Assembly: GCA_035628505.1 (NCBI GenBank)
Contig: DASPJR010000033.1
Coordinates: 1 to 64,000, forward strand
Origin: DASPJR01 sp035628505
GTDB taxonomy: Bacteria > Planctomycetota > SZUA-567 > H5-PLA8
DNA length: 64,000 bases
Reading direction: 5' to 3'
The stretch's first letter is position 1; every line of letters begins with the position of its first letter. Below the pieces are notes generated by a model. The model did not search any database. It worked only from the letters and a program-made list of their open reading frames with translations, and was not told the DNA's origin. The position numbers were made by a program, and so were the translations under genes. Shown piece by piece: positions 34,149-42,646 of the stretch.

Positions 34149-34199
34149 CTTGCGGCGCTAAACTGATTCTGCCCGATTCTTGGTTGAGGAGATACTGAC

Positions 34200-35879
34200 A
34201 TGAGTGCGATCCAGACCCACGGCCCCAAAATTCTGCTCGCGGCGACGCTTGTCGGCTGCGGCGTATTTGCCTGGATGGAAAGCTCCGGCACAAGCGAAGT
34301 GCCGGCCGAATTCACCGGAATCGACGGCGACCGGGAGCGCATCGAAAAAGCTCTGCGTGGCGGCCCCGTTTCCGACAAATACGCTTACAGCCGCGCAAAC
34401 ATCGATGGCCTGAAGTTCCAGGACGATGCAACGGCCATTTTTGAAAGGGCCAGCAAAAAGGTCGAGACGGAGATTCCGGCCTACGTTGCTTATCAGCAGC
34501 CCGCTCGGCCAAAAGTGGATCAGGGATCGAAGCCGCCGGAAGAATCCGACCTGACCAAGCAGGATTTTGCCGAAATCAAGGACCTGGTCGACCTGAAGGC
34601 CAGCGGCGACCACGGCCGCGTGTTCGTCACCTTCCGCATTCCGCAGAAGATGCGCTACATGGAGCCGGTGCGCATCGAAGTTTTCCGCGGCGAGAGCGCC
34701 GACAAGATCGATATGAAGTCCGCGTATGCCACCATCGACCTGGCTCCGGAAGAACCCGCGGCCGGAGAAGAGAAGCCGGCAGTGGCCGCGCCGGAGGAAA
34801 AGCCGGAAGCTCCGGTTGCCGAGAGTGCCGCCGCGCGCCGCCGCAAGGAACGCGCTGCGGGCGAAGAAGCTCCGAAGTCGCCACGCGCGGATCCCAAGAA
34901 GGCGAAGGAAGAAAAGACCGAAGAGATTCCATCCGAATTCGCCGATATCAAAGTCTTTGCTGACACTCATGTCGAGCAGAAGCGCACCTACTACTACAAG
35001 CTGCGCATGATCACCCGCATGACGGTCGAACCCGGCAAGCGCATCGATGAGAAAGACCCCAACGGCATCCTGCAGCGCATCGTGATCGTCAATGCACCGA
35101 AGAACGCCCAGAGCGTCAAGCCCACGCGCGAAGGCTCGAAGGCCGCTCTGTTTGCCACGCCGCTGTCGAACGTTGTCTCAGCCACGCCGCCGTCGAACTT
35201 CGAGATCCGACTCGCTGGAACATCGGGCAAGCTGGATCCCGCCGGCGTCGCCGAGTTCAAGCGCAGCAAGGAGTACAAGGGCAACTTCGCCGTTCGCGTG
35301 TGGGTGACCGAAGCACAGGCCTGGAAGGACATCACGATTCAGGCCGGACCCGACGAACGTCTGAAGGGAACGATTCACTACAAGTCGGCCGACACGAAGG
35401 AAGCCAAGACGTTCGACTTCGACGCCAACTACCGCCTCGTGGAAATCAAGTGGGGCGAGCTCGTGCGTGAAACGGAAGTCGACGAACCGGTGCTGGACAA
35501 GGACGGCAATCCGGAAATGGATCCCAAGACACGCAAGCCGAAGATGGTCAAGAAAATCAAGAAAGGCGACCCGATTCCGAACGAAATCGCCGTTCTGGAA
35601 GACCTCGCCACGAAGAAGCTGGAAGAGTTCCCCAAGCGAGCCGACTTCGAACGCCGCGAAAAATCGCTCGAGTACTACGCTCTGATCGAAAAGGAACAGC
35701 AGAAAGCGGAAAAGGCGTTCAAGATCCGCATGGAAAAAGTCAAGGAACGCATCCGCGCCAGCGAAGAAGAACGCAAAGCCAAGCAGGCTGAGCAGGAAGC
35801 TGCCAACGCTGCCGCGGCCCAGCAGAGCGGCTCGCCGACAGCACCGCTCGGCGGAGGAAATCGCCGGTCCGCGCCGTAA
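34200..35879 (+). CDS. membrane-anchored envelope protein of the PilM operon
   Basis: This 559-aa protein starts at ATG 34200 behind GAGGAGA. It has one N-terminal membrane segment (ILLAATLVGCGVFAWMES, about residues 11-28). Two beta-rich segments may be fibronectin-III-like (GRVFVTFRIPQKMRYMEP and VEQKRTYYYKLRMITRM). They are joined by a Pro/Glu/Ala linker, and the end is a charged helical tail (EQQKAEKAFKIRMEKVKERI). No known family was recognised. It is the third gene of the run that begins at 31001, in the place held by Amuc_1099 in Akkermansia. A strong terminator follows, so this appears to be the operon's end. Confidence 0.6.
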   Translation: MSAIQTHGPKILLAATLVGCGVFAWMESSGTSEVPAEFTGIDGDRERIEKALRGGPVSDKYAYSRANIDGLKFQDDATAIFERASKKVETEIPAYVAYQQPARPKVDQGSKPPEESDLTKQDFAEIKDLVDLKASGDHGRVFVTFRIPQKMRYMEPVRIEVFRGESADKIDMKSAYATIDLAPEEPAAGEEKPAVAAPEEKPEAPVAESAAARRRKERAAGEEAPKSPRADPKKAKEEKTEEIPSEFADIKVFADTHVEQKRTYYYKLRMITRMTVEPGKRIDEKDPNGILQRIVIVNAPKNAQSVKPTREGSKAALFATPLSNVVSATPPSNFEIRLAGTSGKLDPAGVAEFKRSKEYKGNFAVRVWVTEAQAWKDITIQAGPDERLKGTIHYKSADTKEAKTFDFDANYRLVEIKWGELVRETEVDEPVLDKDGNPEMDPKTRKPKMVKKIKKGDPIPNEIAVLEDLATKKLEEFPKRADFERREKSLEYYALIEKEQQKAEKAFKIRMEKVKERIRASEEERKAKQAEQEAANAAAAQQSGSPTAPLGGGNRRSAP

Positions 35880-35908
35880 GCTTTGCTTGCCCGATTACGC
35901 CAGTCGTG

Positions 35909-35940
35909 AGCCCGGAGCCAAACGCTCCGGGCTTTCGTTT
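35909..35940 (+). terminator. strong intrinsic terminator of PilM-like operon
   Basis: Ten-base arms AGCCCGGAGC (35909-35918) and GCTCCGGGCT (35924-35933) pair perfectly around CAAAC and are followed by TTCGTTT. It lies 30 bases after the stop of the third operon gene. Confidence 0.85.
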
Positions 35941-36175
35941 CCAGCGTGCGAATTCGTCCGCGCAAGAATTATTCGGCACTGCCGCGGCAAAATATTTTCA
36001 CATCATTTCTGCAATTTCGAAAGCAGCGCTCGGTCTTCGATTTAGCAGACCGACCCGCCGCAATGTATTTCCAGTGCATCAGTTAGAAGCCTCGTTCGCG
36101 GCCACTCATCCGAATGCCACGAAATTCGAAACTCGCCAGCCACCCCTTGCTGACGGCTCCCACGTCAAAAAACGC

Positions 36176-36221
36176 CATTTTGATGTCCTCAAATCAGGCA
36201 CATCCGCAAATTGCCTATGCG
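36176..36221 (+). promoter_or_regulatory. shared upstream motif, copy 1
   Basis: CATTTTGATGTCCTCAA, then a CAC and CGCAAATTGCCTATG, about 157 bases before the giant pseudopilin start. A close relative occurs at 42547-42590, before the toroid gene. The common element could be a promoter or operator used by both; no standard sigma consensus fits. The 390 bases of the surrounding gap hold no gene that I can support. Confidence 0.5.
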
Positions 36222-36332
36222 CGAACCAGAGATCTGTCGCTGGAACCCGCCCTCAGCTGCATGACGAAGTTCTCAGGGTAAGGGTGCGCCAGGCCGGCAA
36301 CCGGAACTAACACAATTCGAAGGGAGGAAGTG

Positions 36333-39300
36333 ATGACTATTGCGCCCAAGCGTGGTGCCACCCTCATCATGGTCGCAGGCGTGCTTGCGATTCTCTCCGC
36401 TCTCGCGACCGGCTTTTACACCGTAATGCTCATGCAGACGAGATCTGCTACGCGCTACTCCGACAGCGTCCGCGCAGAGATGCTCGCGCGCGCGGGAGTG
36501 GACTACGCGATAGCATCGCTGCGCGACTTGACCTTCAAAGCGACAGAAGACCCCGCTTCGCCCTGGTACATGTGGGACTATCTTCACGGCGCCAAGCGCA
36601 CGATTTCGTTTCCCGCAGATCTGAGCAAGAATAAATTCGACGACGACCACGACGGCGTTAGCGACAATGTCGGAACGGCAGAGCGTCCTGGCGAAGAGCG
36701 TATGGCATTTTCCGGCAGTCTTAGTTCGACTGCCGGACCCAACAGCGAGCGTTTCCTGCTGAGCGTTCATGATGCGGCCAGCCGGATTAACGTTAATGCG
36801 TGCGACAACCTCGGCGTTTTGCTTGATAACCTTTGCCGCATCATTGGAGCCCCGCTGGTCGCCGCGGATCAGGCACTGCTCACTCCGCGGGTCTGGGAAT
36901 GGTATGGCGGCGACGCATACAACAAGGATGCAAACGACTGGCCGACCGCCGGAACCAAAGGTGGAACCTACGGCCACGTGCCGCTTGATATCTACTACCA
37001 TATCTTCGCAGGAAACAAGCTCGTCCAACTCTACAATCCTGACCGCAGCGTCAACACAAGCACCATCGGCCATTCCGCGCGACGCAACCAGGCTCCGTAC
37101 AGTGGGTACCTGAGTTCAGCACGGGACAGCTCCGCCGTTTTCGGCGACGGCTATGCCATTGCGGCCTACCGCGCGCGAAAGGGTCGCTTCAAATATCTGG
37201 AAGAAGTGAAACATGCGCTCACCTATGTCGAGCGCAGCGTTCCACCCAACGATCTGCCCGATGATCCACTGGAGCAGCTCGAGGTGGAGGTGAAGTTTGC
37301 TGCCCTCCGGGATTACATCACCACCAGTTCGTGGGTGGATACAACGACCGTATGCGTCGGCAAATTCGAGTGGGCACCCGGCCCCAAAAGTTCAGGCGAC
37401 GCCTGGGTGCTGGCGATCGATCGCGACAAGAGCTGGGTGCCTGACGATCCCATCAACGATCCGGAAAATCTGCGCGGATCGCTGCGCGGATCGTACGTCG
37501 CCATCATCAATGGCCACGGCGCCGGCCAGGTACGCCGCATCCGGACCAACGGGATCGACTGGATTGAAATTGAATCATTCCTTGATTCAGAGGGCAACAA
37601 GATCGGCTGGCTGATTCCGCCCGGCCCGACCAGTTCGTATATGATCTATGCAGCGGAAGATGCTGAGCTCACAGACGTAAACGGCGCGCTTGAAGTTGCA
37701 TCTGGCCGCCCGCAGAGCTCGCTTGTTCCCCATCGCTATGTGGCAGCTCCCGGAAAACCGCTGGCGTTGCCGCCAAATCCGCTGCCGGCGGAACGTCCCG
37801 CTCTTTTTCCCGCGGTGGTCGTTGAGGGCGGCGCCCAGTCCTTCATTGACAATCCTGGAATCGACTATGCTGCCCGCCCGCTCTGCATTCACCGCGCGCC
37901 GATTAATATAAACACAGCTTCCGATAAAGTGCTGGCCGCGCTATTCATGGGCATCAATGTGACGCACGGCCATTTTCTTGCGATCGGCACCGATGCGGAC
38001 ATGTCCGTGCTCGCCAAGTTCGATCCTCTGAAGAACAAGTACGAATCCCGCAAACGCGGTCAGTCGTATCCTCCCAAAGCATGGATCGTTGGGGATTACG
38101 ATCAGCCCGATTGCACCCGCACGATCGAGCCCTACATTCTCACGCCGCGTGGCCTCAAACGAATTCCCGGCAGTTCCGGCAAGCTGGTCTATGACGTGGA
38201 TTTCAAAAATCGAATCCTGTCGAAGCTCCCGCCGGAGTATGACTTCAATTATCTGAACAGCTACGGTGCGGCCGATCCGGCAGGATCAACGAACATCAAC
38301 GAGGCGATGGAGCTGGCCTTCCGGATCATTGTCGCTCGCACGCGCGAACCGGATAAAGCCAGCCCGGGCGGCTACCGCAATGACTACTTTGATCCACAGA
38401 CCGGGATTATGAAATCTACCGGCGAAGAATCGTATCGCCGCGGGCCGTTCACCAGCTGGGATGATCTGTACTTCCGGGTCATCAAGCCGTGGGACGATGC
38501 ACGCGTTAACGAAGGCTACACTTCCGGAAAGCAGAAGCCCTCGGTCGCTCGCCTGATCATGGCTCACTTCAATCCCAATACAGACATCTTGAAGTTCAAT
38601 CCGAATATTGAGTGGATCGATCGCTGGGGCCGCAATTTCACGGCGATGGAACCTATCATGATTTACACAAACACCCCTGAGTCCAACATTGGCAATTCCT
38701 GGGGACATGGCGCGCTTGATGTCCGCGTTTCCAAGCCGACCGATATCACGGTGTGCGATCAGGATGGGCGCATGGACGATACAGCCGTCCCTGTATTCTG
38801 CCGTGAACGCCTGCCCTGGGGTCCGAACTCAACAATGTTTTTTGTAAACGGGCCGTACGGCGTGCTGCCTAAGTGGCAGGGCACCTATATCACGCGCGGG
38901 TTCCGCTACAAAACCGATGAAATGATCGACAAAACGGATCTCAATCGCTCCACGACCGAATTCTCGTTTGCCTCGCACGGCCTCTTCGAAATTCAGTCGC
39001 TCGGACAGGTGACCAAGCGCGGTGAGGTGCTTGCGGAGCGCAAGGTCCAGGCGCAGGTAAAAGTGTACGACGTCTGGTGCGAATCGACCCAACGGCAATT
39101 CGTGAACGGCTACATCACGCGGGCAACTGGAGCCACCGGTACGCCGCAGAGTGGCACGGTTGCGCGTGATTTCAAGAATGTCGACAGCCGCCTTGCCTTG
39201 AACACGCTTCCCGAGCCGCTCGTGCCGCTGCGCTACGCGATTAAGGATCCCACAACCGGAGCGAAGAACGAAAGAAATGCGGAAGTCGTGGATGTTGAGC

Positions 39301-41960
39301 TGGGTGAACCAAGCAAGAAGCGCAACGCCTGGGGACAGCCCGTCGATATCAACATGCCGCTGGTTGTAGCCAACAATGTTCTTCCCGCGGCGTGGGACGG
39401 CCAGATCGTGCTGGCGACCAATACGCTGCGCTATGAGTCCGAAAAGAGCAATCCGAACGGCGACTGCGATACATTCCTCGCGAGTTTCAATGGCGACCTC
39501 GATACAGCCACCTGCCAGGGCAACGGTCATGAACAAGCCAAGTCGCCGCTGGACTGCAAAGTGCAGTCGCTGGATTCGTTTGGCGTGCTCGGCGCAATTA
39601 ATGACAATCAATTCGATGCAGACCCAGGGCTTGCCGGATCGCCCGCGTACAACAGCAAGGGCACGCACGTCAAGCCGGATCTTCCTCCGTACACACAATC
39701 ACCTCTCGAGATTTACCGCTTCAAAACAGCGCTGAACGCGTTACGCGGTCTTGATCCGCGCTTCTACTGGAACAATTGCACGGCTCGGCAGGGAGATCTG
39801 CGCGCCGAGGGAGTTTTCGTAGGCGGCCCGGGAGTGGCGGGTAATGACGGCGTCATGAAATACCTCTGCGGCGTCAGCGATGGCAAACCCTCGGATGATC
39901 CATCGAATTACTTCACCCAGAATTTCGGCCTGAACGGCAAAGATGGCGTCCGGGTGCGCGGAGAAGATTGGAACAATCAGGGCAAGAAGGGCAAAACCGA
40001 GGGCGTACTGATTACGATGTGGGCCAAGACGCAATGGCGCCATAACGACGGCCGTACACATGAGTTCTTTGATTGTTCCACGCCAGGCTACGGGACACAT
40101 GGAATCCGCGCGGAAGCTTTTTTCCTGCGGAAGCAGGGATATGCGCAATACGCCGTGTCTGAGTTCCACAGCAAAGGCAGCGGCGTCATTACGAGCACAG
40201 ACGACATGCGGATCGGCGACGATCCGACCTGGGGCGTAAGCGGCGGTGGAAACCGCGTAGACGACCTGTGCTGGGTATCCGAGCCAGAGCAGAATGGAAT
40301 GGCGGATTGGAGCGATTCCGATTTCGTCCTGATGCTCTATGGCGGCACCAGCGGGGTACCACAGGAACGCCTGGATCCAGGCCATTCCGCGTACAAACCC
40401 GAGTCTCCCGCGTACAGATTGCAGCCATTCCGCTGGCATCATCTCGGAATGCGTATCCAGTTGCAGGATGATTTTTCGAAGGCCACAAACCCAGGAGATA
40501 CAACACGACCTACTCAGCACGCTTTTAAAAGTGGTTTCTGGCGCTGGAACGAAGACGCTGGCAAGACTGGCTATGAAGACAACAATGCGCGTTGGGTCAG
40601 TCAGAACCTTTTCCGCCCGTTCGTCGATTCCGAACGTTTTAGCGACGGGGTTAATTACGAGGATAAAGGCAAGTATTGGACAGTGCATCAGGCTGCTGAT
40701 GCAACGGGATTTGTGAGCTATCAGAATAAAGGCCGCGTGGGCAGCACCGGTGGCTGGCCGGAAGGCGGCGTCTCATACAACTGGGGACCGGGACGCGGCG
40801 ATGGCGGGCAACCGGTGCGTTACACCTGGGCGCATCCCGGTGGAACCGATACGGCCGACGGCAAGAAAGTGACGGATCATCCCATTTTCGGATTAAACAA
40901 CTGCAATCCGGGAATGAATTACGCCGGCGTTGGCAATGACTTTAACAGCATTTACCGCAGTGTCCCCGAAGAAGGAACATTCGCGGTCATCGATGAATAC
41001 AAGATATCTCGAAAAGAGGTCGCGCTGAAGAATGGCTTCCGCTGGTCGGGTTCTGCAGCTAGCGAGGACCGTGTCACACGCAATGACGCAGACAAGCCCG
41101 GAGAAATGACACTCAGCCGGTACTACCTGCCGCAGGATCCACGCTCCCGAAGTAATTGCCCGCAGTTTACCTCTCAGACACTGCTGCAGTCCTTGAAGGG
41201 ATTTCAGAACAAGACAAGTTCAAATCCAGAGTACGTTACGCTCTCCCGCGTCACGTGGACTGTCTTTACTCCGCGCTTCCTGCATGAGAACAAAACCTGG
41301 AATAAGTCCAGTCCGAAATTCGCACGTAATGAGACGATCACAAAGCGCGGGCCTAATGCAGGTATTCCCGTCCAGTCGGGTGATCTGCTGCCGCTGCCGC
41401 TCAGCCGAATTCCTTTCCGCGGCCCGTTTGATTATTGCAAATACAACGATTTGAAAGGCGAAATTTACGAAGACTACGCAGATCCAAAATACAACTCGGA
41501 TATGGACGTAGTACCCTTCCGTTGCGACCGAGCTGCTCCGGCTGTGTACCAGTCTCTTGCCGAATACAAAGCGGACAAGAGCTACCATGGATCGCTGGGC
41601 GTCGAGGTCGCTGTGCTGGAAGACAGCTCAGAGATGCCAGACGATGGAAATGAAAAGATCCTGGGGAATGGCGGAAAGCCGTTCTCAAATCCGGATGCAC
41701 TGAACCAGATACTCGAAGGCGGAAAGCCCGTTCGCGTGCGCAGCGATCGCCTGCGCTATCGCGTCTGGTTCCGCTATCCGACGGATCAGCTCGCCGATCC
41801 GGGCGGGCCCAAAGATGACAGAGGCCACACCTGTGTTTATCCGGGACCAAATGGACCGCTTGAAGGCCAGTACCTGCTCGACACGCCTGTGTTCGACGAC
41901 ATTTCGATTACGTACTTCACTAAACCGAGAATTCTCGACTACCGGGACGTGAGTGAGTAA
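36333..41960 (+). CDS. giant GspK-like minor pseudopilin (copy 2)
   Basis: This 1875-aa protein starts at ATG 36333, six bases after GGGAGG; a GTG just before it is less well placed. The leader is short (MTIAPKRG), and the mature N-terminus (ATLIMVAGVLAILSALATGF) lacks glutamate at position five, as in GspK. Seen in order are SATRYSDSVRAEMLARAGVDYAI, an acidic calcium-site-like loop (DDDHDGVSDN), the helix-hairpin-helix region near 516-560 (APININTASDKVLAALF), and a LamG-like part about 1225-1560 (GVLITMWAKTQWRHNDGR to FAVIDEYKISRKE). The end is ISITYFTKPRILDYRDVSE. It is clearly paralogous to 15208-20871 along its whole length. It is followed by a 145-aa secreted partner, then a toroid protein. 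Confidence 0.82.
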   Translation: MTIAPKRGATLIMVAGVLAILSALATGFYTVMLMQTRSATRYSDSVRAEMLARAGVDYAIASLRDLTFKATEDPASPWYMWDYLHGAKRTISFPADLSKNKFDDDHDGVSDNVGTAERPGEERMAFSGSLSSTAGPNSERFLLSVHDAASRINVNACDNLGVLLDNLCRIIGAPLVAADQALLTPRVWEWYGGDAYNKDANDWPTAGTKGGTYGHVPLDIYYHIFAGNKLVQLYNPDRSVNTSTIGHSARRNQAPYSGYLSSARDSSAVFGDGYAIAAYRARKGRFKYLEEVKHALTYVERSVPPNDLPDDPLEQLEVEVKFAALRDYITTSSWVDTTTVCVGKFEWAPGPKSSGDAWVLAIDRDKSWVPDDPINDPENLRGSLRGSYVAIINGHGAGQVRRIRTNGIDWIEIESFLDSEGNKIGWLIPPGPTSSYMIYAAEDAELTDVNGALEVASGRPQSSLVPHRYVAAPGKPLALPPNPLPAERPALFPAVVVEGGAQSFIDNPGIDYAARPLCIHRAPININTASDKVLAALFMGINVTHGHFLAIGTDADMSVLAKFDPLKNKYESRKRGQSYPPKAWIVGDYDQPDCTRTIEPYILTPRGLKRIPGSSGKLVYDVDFKNRILSKLPPEYDFNYLNSYGAADPAGSTNINEAMELAFRIIVARTREPDKASPGGYRNDYFDPQTGIMKSTGEESYRRGPFTSWDDLYFRVIKPWDDARVNEGYTSGKQKPSVARLIMAHFNPNTDILKFNPNIEWIDRWGRNFTAMEPIMIYTNTPESNIGNSWGHGALDVRVSKPTDITVCDQDGRMDDTAVPVFCRERLPWGPNSTMFFVNGPYGVLPKWQGTYITRGFRYKTDEMIDKTDLNRSTTEFSFASHGLFEIQSLGQVTKRGEVLAERKVQAQVKVYDVWCESTQRQFVNGYITRATGATGTPQSGTVARDFKNVDSRLALNTLPEPLVPLRYAIKDPTTGAKNERNAEVVDVELGEPSKKRNAWGQPVDINMPLVVANNVLPAAWDGQIVLATNTLRYESEKSNPNGDCDTFLASFNGDLDTATCQGNGHEQAKSPLDCKVQSLDSFGVLGAINDNQFDADPGLAGSPAYNSKGTHVKPDLPPYTQSPLEIYRFKTALNALRGLDPRFYWNNCTARQGDLRAEGVFVGGPGVAGNDGVMKYLCGVSDGKPSDDPSNYFTQNFGLNGKDGVRVRGEDWNNQGKKGKTEGVLITMWAKTQWRHNDGRTHEFFDCSTPGYGTHGIRAEAFFLRKQGYAQYAVSEFHSKGSGVITSTDDMRIGDDPTWGVSGGGNRVDDLCWVSEPEQNGMADWSDSDFVLMLYGGTSGVPQERLDPGHSAYKPESPAYRLQPFRWHHLGMRIQLQDDFSKATNPGDTTRPTQHAFKSGFWRWNEDAGKTGYEDNNARWVSQNLFRPFVDSERFSDGVNYEDKGKYWTVHQAADATGFVSYQNKGRVGSTGGWPEGGVSYNWGPGRGDGGQPVRYTWAHPGGTDTADGKKVTDHPIFGLNNCNPGMNYAGVGNDFNSIYRSVPEEGTFAVIDEYKISRKEVALKNGFRWSGSAASEDRVTRNDADKPGEMTLSRYYLPQDPRSRSNCPQFTSQTLLQSLKGFQNKTSSNPEYVTLSRVTWTVFTPRFLHENKTWNKSSPKFARNETITKRGPNAGIPVQSGDLLPLPLSRIPFRGPFDYCKYNDLKGEIYEDYADPKYNSDMDVVPFRCDRAAPAVYQSLAEYKADKSYHGSLGVEVAVLEDSSEMPDDGNEKILGNGGKPFSNPDALNQILEGGKPVRVRSDRLRYRVWFRYPTDQLADPGGPKDDRGHTCVYPGPNGPLEGQYLLDTPVFDDISITYFTKPRILDYRDVSE

Positions 41961-41997
41961 AGCGCTGAGTCAAAACAATCAACTGAAAGGAGCTCCC

Positions 41998-42435
41998 ATG
42001 AAGCCGACGCTCATCGTTGCAAACATCATGATTGTAGCGCTCTGCCTGCCAGGTGGTGTTCATGCCGCAGAGAAAGGCCATGATCCAAAGCAGCAGGAAG
42101 AAATGATGCGGCAGGAAGCGCGAGGCCTATTGCTGGGAACTGACATTAATCGCGAACCGGTCAGTGGGCGATTTCACGCGTCGCAGGACGATATTGCGAA
42201 CGATAAACCCCTTCCGAAACTCGTGGGAGTTCTGGTTCACAAAGGTGTCTCCATACCTCTGTTAGTAAATCAGAAATCGACAATTGAGTTCCTGATGCGA
42301 AACAACGGAAATGAAGTAACCCTGATGGGCAAATATCTTGATAAGGTGGAAAAAGGACGCTGGCTCATCGCAGATGAGGTCGTGCAAAGCTCCGGCGGGG
42401 GCGCCCGGATTATTCGAAAAAGAGGCGGCTTATAA
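41998..42435 (+). CDS. 145-aa secreted partner of giant pseudopilin (copy 2)
   Basis: This protein starts at ATG 41998 behind GAAAGGAG and has exactly the length of its paralogue at 14741-15178. The signal peptide is MKPTLIVANIMIVALCLPGGVHA. The mature part holds SGRFHASQDDIANDKPLPKLV, VLVHKGVSIPLLVNQKS, NGNEVTLMGKYLDKVEKGRW and LIADEVVQ, matching the other copy's pattern of beta strands, and ends IIRKRGGL, as does the paralogue. It starts 37 bases after the giant gene's stop and is probably translated from the same message. No known family; its conserved place after each giant gene argues for a joint role, such as a chaperone or assembly factor for the giant subunit, which is inference. Confidence 0.75.
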   Translation: MKPTLIVANIMIVALCLPGGVHAAEKGHDPKQQEEMMRQEARGLLLGTDINREPVSGRFHASQDDIANDKPLPKLVGVLVHKGVSIPLLVNQKSTIEFLMRNNGNEVTLMGKYLDKVEKGRWLIADEVVQSSGGGARIIRKRGGL

Positions 42436-42546
42436 CCTTAATTATTCTTTTATTTCAACAGCGCCCACGCCGTATTGCTGATTATTGACTTATTTTAAAT
42501 AACACATTTCGAATGATTTTTGCGGCACGAAGACACACAAAATCAA

Positions 42547-42590
42547 CATTTTGATGTCCTCAATTAGAGAACACGTGCAAATAGCGTATG
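42547..42590 (+). promoter_or_regulatory. shared upstream motif, copy 2
   Basis: CATTTTGATGTCCTCAATTA, then ACACGTGCAAATAGCGTATG, about 100 bases before the toroid-protein start. It matches copy 1 at 36176 over its first 17 bases and again in the GCAAAT..GC.TATG part, with similar spacing. The shared element suggests common control with the giant pseudopilin gene. Confidence 0.5.
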
Positions 42591-42646
42591 TGGGTTGATC
42601 GAGCCCGGCAAACAAAACCTTCAGTCTTCCAGGAGGAGCGTAGCAG

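Noticed and set aside
36176..42590. A sigma-54 type promoter at the shared upstream motif
   Set aside because: The GG and GC elements do not have the required spacing in either copy, so only a shared motif is claimed.
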